13,194 nucleotides of DNA from an uncultured Clostridium sp. (GCA_900555615.1 USMB01000041.1:1-13194); one strand, 5' to 3'. Counted from the stretch's first letter, positions 4,873 to 13,190 are shown. The notes: generated by a model not told the origin, from the sequence alone. Made by a program: numbers and translations.

Positions 4873-6201
4873 TTATGCTGTTTCTTTTTGGTCAACAGCT
4901 ATTCTTTCACTTCTTACTTTTTTTACTTTATTAGGATTTTCAATTATTCTTGGTCCTGCATTATTTAAAACAGTATCTTTAGTTATAATACATTTTTCTA
5001 TTTTTTCATTTGATGGAATATCAAACATAATATCTCTCATAATTTCTTCTATAATAGAACGTAAACCTCTAGCTCCTGTTTTTCTTTCAATTGCTTTATC
5101 TACAATTGCTTCTAATGCTTCTTGTTCAAATTCTAATTCTACATCATCCATTTTTAATAATTTTTTGTATTGTTTTACTAAAGCATTTTTAGGTTCTGTT
5201 GTTATTTTTATTAGTGCTTCTCTATTTAATTCTTTTAATGTTGCTATAATTGGTAGTCTTCCTATAAATTCTGGTATCATCCCGAATTTTAATAAATCTT
5301 GTGGTAAGATTTGTTCAAATACTTTATATCTGTCTATATCTTTTTTACTTTGAATATCTGCTCCAAATCCCATTGATTTTTTACCAATTCTGTCTTTTAT
5401 TATATTTTCTAAACCTTCAAATGCTCCACCACATATAAATAATATATTTGATGTGTCTATTTGTAACATTTCTTGTTGTGGATGCTTTCTACCACCTTGT
5501 GGTGGTACTGATGCAATTGTTCCTTCAACAATTTTTAATAATGCTTGTTGTACACCTTCTCCACTTACATCTCTTGTTATTGATGGATTTTCAGATTTTC
5601 TTGTTATTTTGTCTATTTCATCTATATAGATTATTCCTTTTTCTGCTTTTGTTATATCTCCATCTGCTGCTTGAATTAGTTTTAAAAGAATATTTTCTAC
5701 GTCTTCTCCAACATATCCAGCTTCTGTAAGTGTTGTAGCATCTGCTATTGCAAATGGTACATTTAAAATTTTAGCTAATGTACTTGCTAATAATGTTTTT
5801 CCACATCCTGTTGGTCCAAGTAATAATATGTTACTTTTTTGAATTTCTACATCATCATCACTTTGTTTCTCATGTTTAGATTCTAGCTCTTCTTCATTTG
5901 CTATTCTTTTATAATGATTATATACAGCTACTGATAATGTTTTCTTTGCTTCATCTTGACCTATAACATATTGGTCAAGAATATCTTTTATTTCTCTTGG
6001 ACTTGGTATTTTATCTAATCCTGCTAAAGTATATGTGTCTTCATCTTCTTCACAATATTCGCTTTCGATTATTTCATTACATAATCCTATACATTCATTA
6101 CAAATATATACACCAGGACCTGCAACTATTTTTCTTACGCTATCTTGTGTTTTACCACAAAATGAGCATTTTACACCTTTTGGTGTATCACTTTTTGCCA
6201 T
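4873..6201 (-). CDS. clpX: ATP-dependent Clp protease ATP-binding subunit ClpX
   Basis: ClpX is the hexameric AAA+ unfoldase that feeds tagged or damaged proteins into ClpP in the cytoplasm. This is a full-length copy (442 residues). The N-terminal zinc-binding domain has Cys12, Cys15, Cys34 and Cys37. The AAA+ domain shows Walker A GPTGCGKT (129-136), pore loop GYVG (162-165), Walker B IIYIDEIDK (190-198), the RKH loop (238-240), and a sensor-2 GARGLR near 380. The ClpP-docking tripeptide, usually IGF or LGF, appears to be MGF (277-279). The start has AGGAG nine nt upstream. It follows clpP by 23 nt and has no promoter of its own, so the two are co-transcribed and end at the 4840-4869 hairpin. 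Confidence 0.97.
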   Translation of the reverse strand: MAKSDTPKGVKCSFCGKTQDSVRKIVAGPGVYICNECIGLCNEIIESEYCEEDEDTYTLAGLDKIPSPREIKDILDQYVIGQDEAKKTLSVAVYNHYKRIANEEELESKHEKQSDDDVEIQKSNILLLGPTGCGKTLLASTLAKILNVPFAIADATTLTEAGYVGEDVENILLKLIQAADGDITKAEKGIIYIDEIDKITRKSENPSITRDVSGEGVQQALLKIVEGTIASVPPQGGRKHPQQEMLQIDTSNILFICGGAFEGLENIIKDRIGKKSMGFGADIQSKKDIDRYKVFEQILPQDLLKFGMIPEFIGRLPIIATLKELNREALIKITTEPKNALVKQYKKLLKMDDVELEFEQEALEAIVDKAIERKTGARGLRSIIEEIMRDIMFDIPSNEKIEKCIITKDTVLNNAGPRIIENPNKVKKVRSERIAVDQKETA

Positions 6202-6224
6202 ATATACTTTCTCCTTTACTTATT

Positions 6225-6836
6225 CTATATTCTTTTGTCCATTATTCCATCAATCAATCCATATTCAAGTGCTTCTTGTGCTGTCATGTAATGGTCTCTT
6301 TCTGTATCTCTTTCTATTGTTTCTATTGATTGACCTGTTTTTTCACTTAACAATTTGTTTAATTTTTCTCTTGTTCTTATCATATGATCTGCGTGAATTT
6401 TTATTTCTGTAGCTTGACCAGATATTCCTCCACCTTGGCCACCGATTAATGGTTGATGTATTAAGATTTCTGAATTTGGTGTAGCAAATCTTTTTCCTTT
6501 TTCTCCATTTGCTAATAATACTGCTCCAAAACTTGCAGCTAATCCTACACATATTGTTGATACTGGACATTTTATATAATTCATTGTATCAACTATTCCC
6601 ATTCCATCTGTGATAGAACCTCCTGGTGAGTTTATATATAAAAATATTTCTTTATCTGGATCTTCTGATTCTAAGAATAATAATTGTGCTATTATTAAAC
6701 TTGCTGATGTTGGATTTACATCTTCTCCTAAAAATATTATTCTATCTTTTAGTAATCTTGAGAATATGTCATATGACCTTTCTCCCTTACTTGTTTGCTC
6801 AATTACATATGGTACTAAACTGTCTTTTTCTAACAT
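6225..6836 (-). CDS. clpP: ATP-dependent Clp protease proteolytic subunit ClpP
   Basis: ClpP is the barrel-shaped serine peptidase that degrades proteins delivered by ClpX or other Clp ATPases. The 203-residue product carries the catalytic triad: Ser102 in GLAASFGA, His127 in ILIHQPL, and Asp177 in ERDTERD. The glycine-rich segment GGQGGGISGQA (132-142) belongs to the handle region. Length is typical. The start has GGAGG seven nt upstream. It begins the clpP-clpX operon, isolated from tig by a terminator. Its 60-nt leader contains a direct repeat (6863-6894). Confidence 0.97.
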   Translation of the reverse strand: MLEKDSLVPYVIEQTSKGERSYDIFSRLLKDRIIFLGEDVNPTSASLIIAQLLFLESEDPDKEIFLYINSPGGSITDGMGIVDTMNYIKCPVSTICVGLAASFGAVLLANGEKGKRFATPNSEILIHQPLIGGQGGGISGQATEIKIHADHMIRTREKLNKLLSEKTGQSIETIERDTERDHYMTAQEALEYGLIDGIMDKRI

Positions 6837-6862
6837 ACTTTTTCCTCCCTATTTTTTATTTA

Positions 6863-6894
6863 TTCGCCTAATAACCTATTTTTCCCTTAATAAC
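6863..6894 (-). repeat. Direct repeat in the clpP leader
   Basis: On the minus strand, GTTATTAAGGGAA (6882-6894) and GTTATTAGGCGAA (6863-6875) are direct copies offset by 19 bp, matching at 11 of 13 positions. They lie between the likely transcription start and the clpP ribosome binding site, where a regulator operator would be effective. They do not match the CtsR or CIRCE consensus. Confidence 0.4.
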
Positions 6895-6904
6895 TTGGAT
6901 TTTT

Positions 6905-6933
6905 ATTATAAAAAGGCAAAAAAGTTAGGTAAT
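6905..6933 (-). promoter_or_regulatory. Likely clpP-clpX promoter
   Basis: A perfect TATAAT lies at 6905-6910 on the minus strand, about 70 nt before the clpP start. Seventeen nt upstream is only ATTACC, a poor -35, which overlaps the stem of the tig terminator. A weak -35 may mean dependence on an activator. A single GGTCAAA (6938-6944) lies just upstream. Confidence 0.35.
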
Positions 6934-6962
6934 TTTCTTTGACCAAAACTCCCCTAACTTTT
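6918..6962 (-). terminator. Terminator of tig
   Basis: AAAAGTTAGG and CCTAACTTTT form a 10-bp stem (6953-6962 with 6920-6929) around a 23-nt loop, and the T-run continues through 6918. It starts 8 nt after the tig stop codon. The long loop is less usual but the layout is otherwise standard. It separates tig from clpP. Confidence 0.7.
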
Positions 6963-6969
6963 CTTTCAA

Positions 6970-8370
6970 CTATTTTTTGCTACTTTTTGTTGTACTTTTC
7001 TTTTCTGTTTTTTCAGCCTTGTCAGCTTTTTCTTCTTTACTTGTAGCTTTTGTTTCCTTTTTTTCAGCTTTCTTTTCTGCTTTTTTTGCTGTAAATTTTG
7101 CATTGCTTACTATGAATTCTAATGCTTTTTCTGATTCTATTCCTTCTTTTAAGTATTTTTTTAAGTTTTCGTTTTCACTAATTTCTTCTACTTTTTTTCC
7201 ATAGTTTTTAGCCATTTCTTCCATTTTTGCTTTTATTTCGTCTTCACTTGCTTCGATTTTTTCTGCTTTTATTATAGCTTCTAGTACAAGTCTTGATTTT
7301 ATTGCTTCAATAGCTTGTGGTTCATATTCTTTTTTCATTTCTTCTTCTGTTTTACCTATCATTTTTAGGTATTGGTCTAGGTTTAATCCTTGATATGATA
7401 ATCTTTGTTCAAAGTCTTTCATCATATTTTCAACTTCGAATTCTACCATTCCTGATGGAATATCTACTTTAACATCTCCGCATACTGCTTTGATTGCTAA
7501 GTCTTCTGTTTCGTATTTTTGTCTTTGTTCATTATTTTTTTCGATTTTTTCTTTTATGCTAGCTTTTAATTCTGCTAATGTATCAAATTCACTTACATCT
7601 TTTGCGAATTCGTCATCTAATTCTGGTAATTCTTTTCTTTTTATTTCATGTAATTTTACTTTGAACATTGCTTCTTTTCCAGCTAAGTCTTTAGAGAAAT
7701 ATTCTTTTGGGAATGTTACTTTTATTTCTCTTTCTTCATCAATTTTCATTCCAACTAATTGGTCTTCAAATCCTGGAATAAAAGATCCACTTCCTATTTC
7801 TAATTCATGTCCTTCTGCTTTTCCACCATCAAATGCTACACCATCAACAAATCCTTCAAAATCTATTGTTGCGATATCACCATTCTCTAATGCTCTATCA
7901 TCAACAGTTATTAATCTTGAATTGTGTTCTTGCATATGTCCTAATTCATGTTCGATGTCTTTTTCTTCTACTTTATATTCTACTTTTGGTATTTCTATTC
8001 CTTTATATTTTCCTAATTCAACTTCTGGTTTTGTTTGTACAACTGCTGTAAATATAACATCTTTTCCTTTTTCCATTTGTTTAATATCTACAACTGGTCT
8101 GCTTACAGCATCTATTTTATTTGCTTCTAATGCTTCATCATATGCTTCTGTTGCTACTTCGTTGAATGCGTCTTCATAAAAGATTTGTGCTCCATAATAT
8201 TTTTCTACTATATTCATTGGTGCTTTTCCTTTTCTGAAACCTGGTATGTTGAAGTATTTAGCATTTTGGAAATATACTTTTTTCATTGCATTATCAAATT
8301 TCTCTGCTTCTATTGTGATTTCTAATTTTACTTCATTTGCCTTTTCTGTTTTTTCTACTTTACAATTCAT
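6970..8370 (-). CDS. tig: Trigger factor, ribosome-associated chaperone
   Basis: Trigger factor binds the ribosome near the exit tunnel and shields nascent chains; its middle domain is a peptidyl-prolyl isomerase of the FKBP type. The ribosome-binding signature GFRKGKAP lies at 44-51. The FKBP-like domain covers about 160-245 (GDIATIDFEGFVDGVAFDGG, IPGFEDQLVGM). The helical C-terminal chaperone domain follows to about residue 428. The last 38 residues (429-466) form a Lys/Glu/Ala/Thr tail, longer than in most family members, which makes the protein 466 residues. The start has AGGA eight nt upstream. It has its own promoter (8408-8435) and terminator, so it is likely a single-gene unit next to clpP-clpX, a common arrangement. 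Confidence 0.97.
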   Translation of the reverse strand: MNCKVEKTEKANEVKLEITIEAEKFDNAMKKVYFQNAKYFNIPGFRKGKAPMNIVEKYYGAQIFYEDAFNEVATEAYDEALEANKIDAVSRPVVDIKQMEKGKDVIFTAVVQTKPEVELGKYKGIEIPKVEYKVEEKDIEHELGHMQEHNSRLITVDDRALENGDIATIDFEGFVDGVAFDGGKAEGHELEIGSGSFIPGFEDQLVGMKIDEEREIKVTFPKEYFSKDLAGKEAMFKVKLHEIKRKELPELDDEFAKDVSEFDTLAELKASIKEKIEKNNEQRQKYETEDLAIKAVCGDVKVDIPSGMVEFEVENMMKDFEQRLSYQGLNLDQYLKMIGKTEEEMKKEYEPQAIEAIKSRLVLEAIIKAEKIEASEDEIKAKMEEMAKNYGKKVEEISENENLKKYLKEGIESEKALEFIVSNAKFTAKKAEKKAEKKETKATSKEEKADKAEKTEKKSTTKSSKK

Positions 8371-8407
8371 TATAATCTTCCTTTCTTGTCTTGCTTTTAG
8401 CCTTTAT

Positions 8408-8435
8408 ATTATATCATATTTTTACCATTTTGCAA
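8408..8435 (-). promoter_or_regulatory. Promoter of tig
   Basis: On the minus strand, TTGCAA (8430-8435), a 16-nt spacer, and perfect TATAAT (8408-8413), with TG one base upstream of it (extended -10). It lies just after the deacetylase stop, where no terminator hairpin is visible, so some read-through from the upstream operon into tig is possible. Confidence 0.65.
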
Positions 8436-8450
8436 TAGTTTTAATTTAAT

Positions 8451-9338
8451 TTATTTTATAATACTATAAAAATTTTCAAATTCAAATCCTTGGTCTCTAA
8501 AATATTTGATTATTGTAGGTAATGCATTGGCTGTTGCAGTTTTGTTTCCTGCATCATGCATCAATACTACTACACTATTATGTTTTGGTACTGTTTTGTC
8601 TAATTCTGAGATAAATTCTTCAGTTGTTTTGGCTCCTGCTGCATCAGATGTTAATGCATTCCAATCTATATGCAATATATCGTTTTGTTCTAATAATTGT
8701 AATGCTTCTTTTTTTACACTAGCATATTTTCCCCCCCAATATCCTCCTGGATATCTAAATAAATGTGGATTATATTCTGGTTGTCCAATTGCATTTCTGA
8801 TTGCTGATATACATTTATTGTATTCATCTAATACACTTTGTGGTGAAGCATATATTTGTGAATATACATGAGAATATCCATGGCTTGCTAAATAATGCCC
8901 TTCTTCATATTCTCTTTTTACTATATCTGGCTCTAATTCTACTCTGCTTCCCAATAAAAAGAATGTGGCTTTAATTTTCTCGCTTTTTAGCGTATCAAGA
9001 ACTTTGGGTGTTACTGTTTGTGAAGGTCCATCATCAAATGTTAAAAATACTCTTTTGGTTTCTGAATGATATATGTTAGCTAAATTAGCTTTTCCTTCAT
9101 CTGTTAATTGTGGTAACATTTCTTTAATCTTTTCTTTCTCAAGCTCTTCTAGTTCCTCTTGCTTTTTTTGTGCCTGTTCAGCTTGTTCTTTATATGCTAA
9201 ATAGTGATTATTAAATTCTGATTTTCTATAATTTTCTTTTATTACTAATCCTACTATAATTATTACTACAATAAAAAATATAGCAATTATTATATTTCTT
9301 TTATTTTTATATTTTCTTTCTATAGATATCAAATCCAT
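8451..9338 (-). CDS. Membrane-anchored polysaccharide deacetylase (NodB domain)
   Basis: This 295-residue protein has a single N-terminal membrane segment (about 15-33) after a basic start, a charged coiled-coil-like linker (47-75), and an extracellular NodB homology domain (about 95-290). The metal-dependent deacetylase motifs are all present: TFDDGPS with Asp102/Asp103, HGYSH with His153/His157 as metal ligands, RYPGG (195-199), DWN (225-227), and LMHD with His261. Such enzymes remove acetyl groups from N-acetylglucosamine or N-acetylmuramic acid in peptidoglycan, or from other surface glycans; the exact substrate cannot be read from sequence. The start has AGGTGG four nt upstream. It follows metG by 38 nt and has no promoter of its own, so it appears to be the last gene of the rbfA operon. 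Confidence 0.92.
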   Translation of the reverse strand: MDLISIERKYKNKRNIIIAIFFIVVIIIVGLVIKENYRKSEFNNHYLAYKEQAEQAQKKQEELEELEKEKIKEMLPQLTDEGKANLANIYHSETKRVFLTFDDGPSQTVTPKVLDTLKSEKIKATFFLLGSRVELEPDIVKREYEEGHYLASHGYSHVYSQIYASPQSVLDEYNKCISAIRNAIGQPEYNPHLFRYPGGYWGGKYASVKKEALQLLEQNDILHIDWNALTSDAAGAKTTEEFISELDKTVPKHNSVVVLMHDAGNKTATANALPTIIKYFRDQGFEFENFYSIIK

Positions 9339-9376
9339 TTTTCCACCTTTTATCCGAAATTAAAAATTCATCATCT

Positions 9377-10933
9377 CTAATTTTTTAAATATTCCAACTC
9401 TTCTTCTAATTTTTTTCTCATGAATAATGGTTCACCTTTTTCTATTACTTTAGTGTCTTTTAATGAATCATACTTATATAAACTTTCCCAAGTTTGAAAT
9501 CCTTCTTTAACACCAATTTGATGTAATAGATTTTTGGCTGTTTCTTCCATAAATGGTAATAAAACAATTCCTATTTTTCTGATATTTTCTATTAAATGAT
9601 ACATACTTGATTTTAATTTTTCTGTTTCTCCATTTTTTTCTAATTCCCATGGACGAGTTTCATCTATATATTTATTTGTTCTTGAAATTACTGCCCATAT
9701 TTCTTGTAATGCATTTAATAGTTGATAGTTTTCCATATAATCTTCAATCTTTTTAATTTGATCTTCTGTAAATGCTTCAAATTCTTTATCAACTTCATTT
9801 GGAGTTCCATTATATTCTGGGACAACACCTTCAAAATATTTATTTACCATTGATACTGTTCTGTTTACTAAATTTCCTAAATCATTACATAAATCAGAGT
9901 TATATCTTTCAACAAAATCTTCTGGAGTGTATACACCGTCTTGTGAAGCAGGTACTATTCTTAATAAATAGTATCTTGTAGCATCTACACCATATCTATC
10001 TATTAGTTTTTCTGGATATACCACATTTCCAAATGATTTAGACATTTTTCCATCTTTCATCATAATCCAGTTATGAACTATAAATTTCTTTGGAATTGGT
10101 AAATCTAATGCCATTAAGAATATTGGCCAATATATTAAGTGAAATCTTGCAATATCTTTTCCAACAACTTGTACATCTGCTGGCCAATATTTTTTAAATA
10201 ATGTATCATCTTCTTGCATATAACCAAGTGCTGTTAAATAATTTGTTAATGCATCTAACCACACATAAATTACATGTTTTGGATCATTTGGAACTTTTAT
10301 TCCCCAGTCAAAAGATGTTCTTGTTACACATAAATCTTCTAATCCTGGTTTTATAAAATTATTTATCATTTCTGTTTTTCTATATGCTGGTTCAACAAAG
10401 TCTGGATTGTCTTCATAGAATTTTAAAAGTCTATCAGCATATTTTTTCATATTAAAGAAATATGCTTCTTCTTTTAATAATTTTACTTCTCTTCCACAAT
10501 CAGGACATTTTCCATCTACTAATTGTGTCTTTGTAAAATATGTTTCACATGGCATACAATACCATCCTTCATATTCACCTTTATAAATATCTCCTTTTTC
10601 AAGAAAATATTCAAATATTTTTTGTACAGCCTTTTCATGATTTCCGTCTGTTGTTCTTATAAAATAATCATATTTTATATGCATTTTTGCCCACAATTCC
10701 TTAGCCATTTGTGCCATTTCATCTACATGCTCTTGTGGAGTTTTTCCTGCTTTTTCTGCAACAGTTTGAATTTTTTGTCCATGTTCATCTGTACCTGTTA
10801 GCATGAAAACATCATACCCTCTTAGTTGTTTATATCTTTTTATTGTATCTGCTAATACTTCTGTATATGAAGTCCCAATATGAAATTTTCCACTTGGATA
10901 ATATATTGGTGTTGTTATATAAAATTTTTCCAT
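9377..10933 (-). CDS. metG: Methionine--tRNA ligase
   Basis: This class I synthetase charges tRNA-Met with methionine using ATP. The Rossmann fold carries the HIGH-type motif HIGT (18-21) and the KMSKS loop (296-300, in DGKMSKSFGN). The connective domain holds a zinc knuckle with Cys126, Cys129, Cys143 and Cys146. The anticodon-binding helical domain follows. At 518 residues it ends there: the C-terminal tRNA-binding dimerisation domain found in the roughly 650-residue form is absent. The start has AAGGAGG eight nt upstream, located in the 16-nt gap after truB. No T-box leader is possible in that gap, so it depends on the operon promoter. Confidence 0.96.
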   Translation of the reverse strand: MEKFYITTPIYYPSGKFHIGTSYTEVLADTIKRYKQLRGYDVFMLTGTDEHGQKIQTVAEKAGKTPQEHVDEMAQMAKELWAKMHIKYDYFIRTTDGNHEKAVQKIFEYFLEKGDIYKGEYEGWYCMPCETYFTKTQLVDGKCPDCGREVKLLKEEAYFFNMKKYADRLLKFYEDNPDFVEPAYRKTEMINNFIKPGLEDLCVTRTSFDWGIKVPNDPKHVIYVWLDALTNYLTALGYMQEDDTLFKKYWPADVQVVGKDIARFHLIYWPIFLMALDLPIPKKFIVHNWIMMKDGKMSKSFGNVVYPEKLIDRYGVDATRYYLLRIVPASQDGVYTPEDFVERYNSDLCNDLGNLVNRTVSMVNKYFEGVVPEYNGTPNEVDKEFEAFTEDQIKKIEDYMENYQLLNALQEIWAVISRTNKYIDETRPWELEKNGETEKLKSSMYHLIENIRKIGIVLLPFMEETAKNLLHQIGVKEGFQTWESLYKYDSLKDTKVIEKGEPLFMRKKLEEELEYLKN

Positions 10934-10949
10934 GTTTTCATCCTCCTTA

Positions 10950-11804
10950 CTATATAATTATATCTCTTTTTAATAATTTGTTTTTTACTGTTCCAATTCC
11001 TATAAATTCATTTTCTTTATATATCTTATAAATTCCATCTTTTAATTCATATGTTAATTGTACTCCATTCAAGAATAATTGGAACTTTCTTTCATTTAGC
11101 ACAATATTTTCATAATTACTAAAATATTTTTCTATTGTTATAAATTTATTTGATACTATTTCTTGATTTTCTAATTCTTCAATTGTTATTGAATCTTTTA
11201 TATTAAACTCTCCAACTTGAATTCTTTTAAGTTCTTTCATATACCCTATAGTTCCAAGTTCTTCTGCGATTTTTTCACAAAGAGTTCTTATATATGTACC
11301 TTTTGAACAACTTACTCTAAATATAATTTCCATATCTTCAATTTTTATTAATTCTAATTTATATATTTCAATAGTTCTAGGCTTAACTTCTACTTCAATG
11401 CCTTTTCTCGCATATTCATAAAGCTTTTTTCCATTAAGTTTTATTGCTGAGTACATAGGGGGAATTTGCTCTTGTTTTCCTTCCAAATTATTAAAAATTC
11501 TTTCTATATTTTCTTTTTTTAAAATTGATTGCTCGACATTTTGACTTTCTAATACTTTTCCTTCCCCATCTGCAGTATCTGTTTTTTCTCCTAATTTTAA
11601 AACAGCTTCATAGATTTTATCATGTTCTATTAAATATTTTGAAAGTAATGTTCCCTTTCCTATAAGTAATGGTAACACTCCTGTTGCATTAGGATCTAAT
11701 GTTCCTGTATGTCCCACTTTTTCGTTTAAAAGCTTTTTAGCTTTTCTCACAATATCATGTGATGTATAATTTTTAGGTTTATTAATAATTATTATTCCAT
11801 CCAT
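10950..11804 (-). CDS. truB: tRNA pseudouridine(55) synthase
   Basis: TruB makes the conserved pseudouridine at position 55 in the T loop of tRNAs. Motif II, GTLDPNATGVL, holds the catalytic Asp37. PPMYSA (115-120) with the following K-NG--LYEYAR stretch and SKGTYIRTL (167-175) are the other family blocks. The 284-residue length is slightly short; the C-terminal 50 residues look like a reduced PUA-type domain. The start has AAGGA seven nt upstream and follows the nrnA stop by 10 nt. The usual next gene, ribF, is missing here; metG follows instead. Confidence 0.96.
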   Translation of the reverse strand: MDGIIIINKPKNYTSHDIVRKAKKLLNEKVGHTGTLDPNATGVLPLLIGKGTLLSKYLIEHDKIYEAVLKLGEKTDTADGEGKVLESQNVEQSILKKENIERIFNNLEGKQEQIPPMYSAIKLNGKKLYEYARKGIEVEVKPRTIEIYKLELIKIEDMEIIFRVSCSKGTYIRTLCEKIAEELGTIGYMKELKRIQVGEFNIKDSITIEELENQEIVSNKFITIEKYFSNYENIVLNERKFQLFLNGVQLTYELKDGIYKIYKENEFIGIGTVKNKLLKRDIII

Positions 11805-11814
11805 ATTTGTTTCC

Positions 11815-12774
11815 TTATTTTTTTAATCCATGTATTGCTACATCTAAAACTTTATTTTTAACTTGGTCTAATGTTCCACTAACAAAGCATCCTGCTGCTC
11901 CTGGATGGCCTCCGCCACCTAGTAACATACATATGTCAGAAACATTAATAGTTTCATGAGAACGGAATGAGCCTTTAAATCCATTTGCGCCTTCTTTTTC
12001 TTTTAAAAGGATAGCTACTTCAACTCCTTCTATGTCTCTTAACATTTCTACTAATCCTTCATCATCACCAATTTCTGCATTTAAATTATTGTAATCTTCT
12101 AGTGTTAAATATGCAATTGCTATTTTACCATCTTCGAAAAATTCCATTCTATCATAAATTAATTTTTCAAGTTCACAATGTACTTTGCTTTTCTTTCTTA
12201 ATGCAATTCTGCATATTTCTTTTAGTTTTGCACCATTTCTTACTAACTCTGCAGCAAATTCAAATGTTTCTGGTGTTACACCACCCCATTGGAATCCTCC
12301 TGTATCTGTTATTATTCCTGTTAATATACATGTTGCTAATTCCTTAGTTATTTTTACTCCATAATACTCAAACATTGCAAATAATACTTGACAACATGCT
12401 GGTGCTACTGGATCTACATAATTCAAATCTGCAAACATTGAATTTACTGAATGGTGATCAATTTCAATTGTTCTCTTGGCTGTTGCAAAAAATTCTTTTC
12501 CAGCAGCCATTCTCTTTAAATCTGTACAATCTACAGATATTGCTAAATCATAATTATTTGTTTTCCCAATTTGTAATATTTTTTCAGAACCTGGTAAAAA
12601 CTTAAAATCCTTTGAATATTCTGGAATAATTACATCTGCCTCTTTTCCAAATTCTTTTATAGCATGCATCACTGAAAGAGAGCTTGCTACAGCATCTCCA
12701 TCAGGTGACTCATGTGTTAAAATTACAATCGTTTGTGCTTTTTTTATTTCTTCTAATATATTATCTAATGTCAT
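11815..12774 (-). CDS. nrnA: DHH-family nanoRNA / pAp phosphatase (NrnA type)
   Basis: NrnA-type DHH phosphoesterases degrade 2- to 5-nt RNAs from the 3' or 5' end and dephosphorylate 3'-phosphoadenosine 5'-phosphate, using manganese in the cytoplasm. Metal-binding motifs are THESPDGDA (His21, Asp25, Asp27), VDCTD with Asp82, the defining DHH (106-108), and TDTGG with Asp157. The DHHA1 substrate domain ends in GGGGHPGAAG (286-295). Length is normal (319 residues). The ATG is 4 nt after the rbfA stop. The best ribosome binding site, AAGGAG, lies 13 nt upstream inside the rbfA end, a long spacing that suggests coupling to rbfA translation. Gene order rbfA-nrnA-truB is the standard Firmicutes arrangement. 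Confidence 0.93.
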   Translation of the reverse strand: MTLDNILEEIKKAQTIVILTHESPDGDAVASSLSVMHAIKEFGKEADVIIPEYSKDFKFLPGSEKILQIGKTNNYDLAISVDCTDLKRMAAGKEFFATAKRTIEIDHHSVNSMFADLNYVDPVAPACCQVLFAMFEYYGVKITKELATCILTGIITDTGGFQWGGVTPETFEFAAELVRNGAKLKEICRIALRKKSKVHCELEKLIYDRMEFFEDGKIAIAYLTLEDYNNLNAEIGDDEGLVEMLRDIEGVEVAILLKEKEGANGFKGSFRSHETINVSDICMLLGGGGHPGAAGCFVSGTLDQVKNKVLDVAIHGLKK

Positions 12775-12778
12775 GTGT

Positions 12779-13138
12779 TTATTTATTCTCCTTATTCTTT
12801 ATTTCATTTAATATACTATCTATTCTAGCTCCATATTCTAATGATTCATCTAATTCAAATACCAATTCTGGTGTATTTCTTAAATTTATTCTTTTAGCAA
12901 GTTCTGAACGTAAATATCCAGAAGATTTTTTTAACCCTGCTAAAGTTTCTTGAACATTTTTAGAATTTAGAATGCTAACTGAAACTTTTGCATATTTTAA
13001 ATCTGGAGTTACTTTTACTCTAGTTACACTAACCATTCCAGTAACACTTGGTTCTTTAAGTTCAAAACTTATAATTTGACTTAATTCTTTTCTATATTCT
13101 TCATCAATTCTTCCTTGACGATTATTATTCTTTGGCAT
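12779..13138 (-). CDS. rbfA: 30S ribosome-binding factor A
   Basis: RbfA is a small KH-type protein that binds immature 30S subunits and assists 16S rRNA processing and cold adaptation. The 119-residue product shows the family pattern: an N-terminal helix (RIDEEYRKELSQIISFEL), a beta region VTRVKVTPDLKYAKVSVSI (38-56), the Leu-rich helix near 66-83, and the segment RNTPELVFELDES (87-99). The start has AGGAGG five nt upstream. It is the first gene of the run visible here; infB normally lies upstream and would be beyond the right edge. Confidence 0.95.
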   Translation of the reverse strand: MPKNNNRQGRIDEEYRKELSQIISFELKEPSVTGMVSVTRVKVTPDLKYAKVSVSILNSKNVQETLAGLKKSSGYLRSELAKRINLRNTPELVFELDESLEYGARIDSILNEIKNKENK

Positions 13139-13152
13139 TTTTTCCTCCTTGT

Positions 13153-13190
13153 TAATTTGGGGTCGGTCCTTTTTTTCGCATGCGAATTTA
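13153..13190 (+). repeat. Short interspersed repeat, copy upstream of rbfA
   Basis: Read on the plus strand, TAATTTGGGGTCGG (13153-13166) is identical over 14 nt to the minus-strand sequence at the murD stop (2518-2531). It is followed by TTTTTTTCGCA, also shared. The long hairpin of the other copy is missing and replaced by TCC. The tail forms the perfect 12-bp palindrome TTCGCATGCGAA (13175-13186). The window ends a few bases later, so its full extent is not visible. Confidence 0.5.

Noticed and set aside
6343..6570. A 75-codon minus-strand frame inside clpP
   Set aside because: It is an out-of-frame reading of clpP, whose catalytic residues and length are complete, and its composition shows no protein-like pattern.
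6938..6944. GGTCAAA upstream of clpP as a CtsR operator
   Set aside because: CtsR sites need two direct heptads spaced by 3 nt. The second position here reads AATTACC, so only half a site is present, and it sits in the loop of the tig terminator.
7490..8179. A 229-codon open frame on the plus strand opposite tig
   Set aside because: It lies entirely within the well-supported trigger factor gene, is very rich in Ser, Phe and Asn as expected from the antisense of an AT-rich Lys/Glu-rich gene, and matches no family. The same holds for the other long plus-strand frames across the window.
10934..10949. T-box or other leader control of metG
   Set aside because: Only 16 nt separate truB and metG and they are filled by the ribosome binding site.
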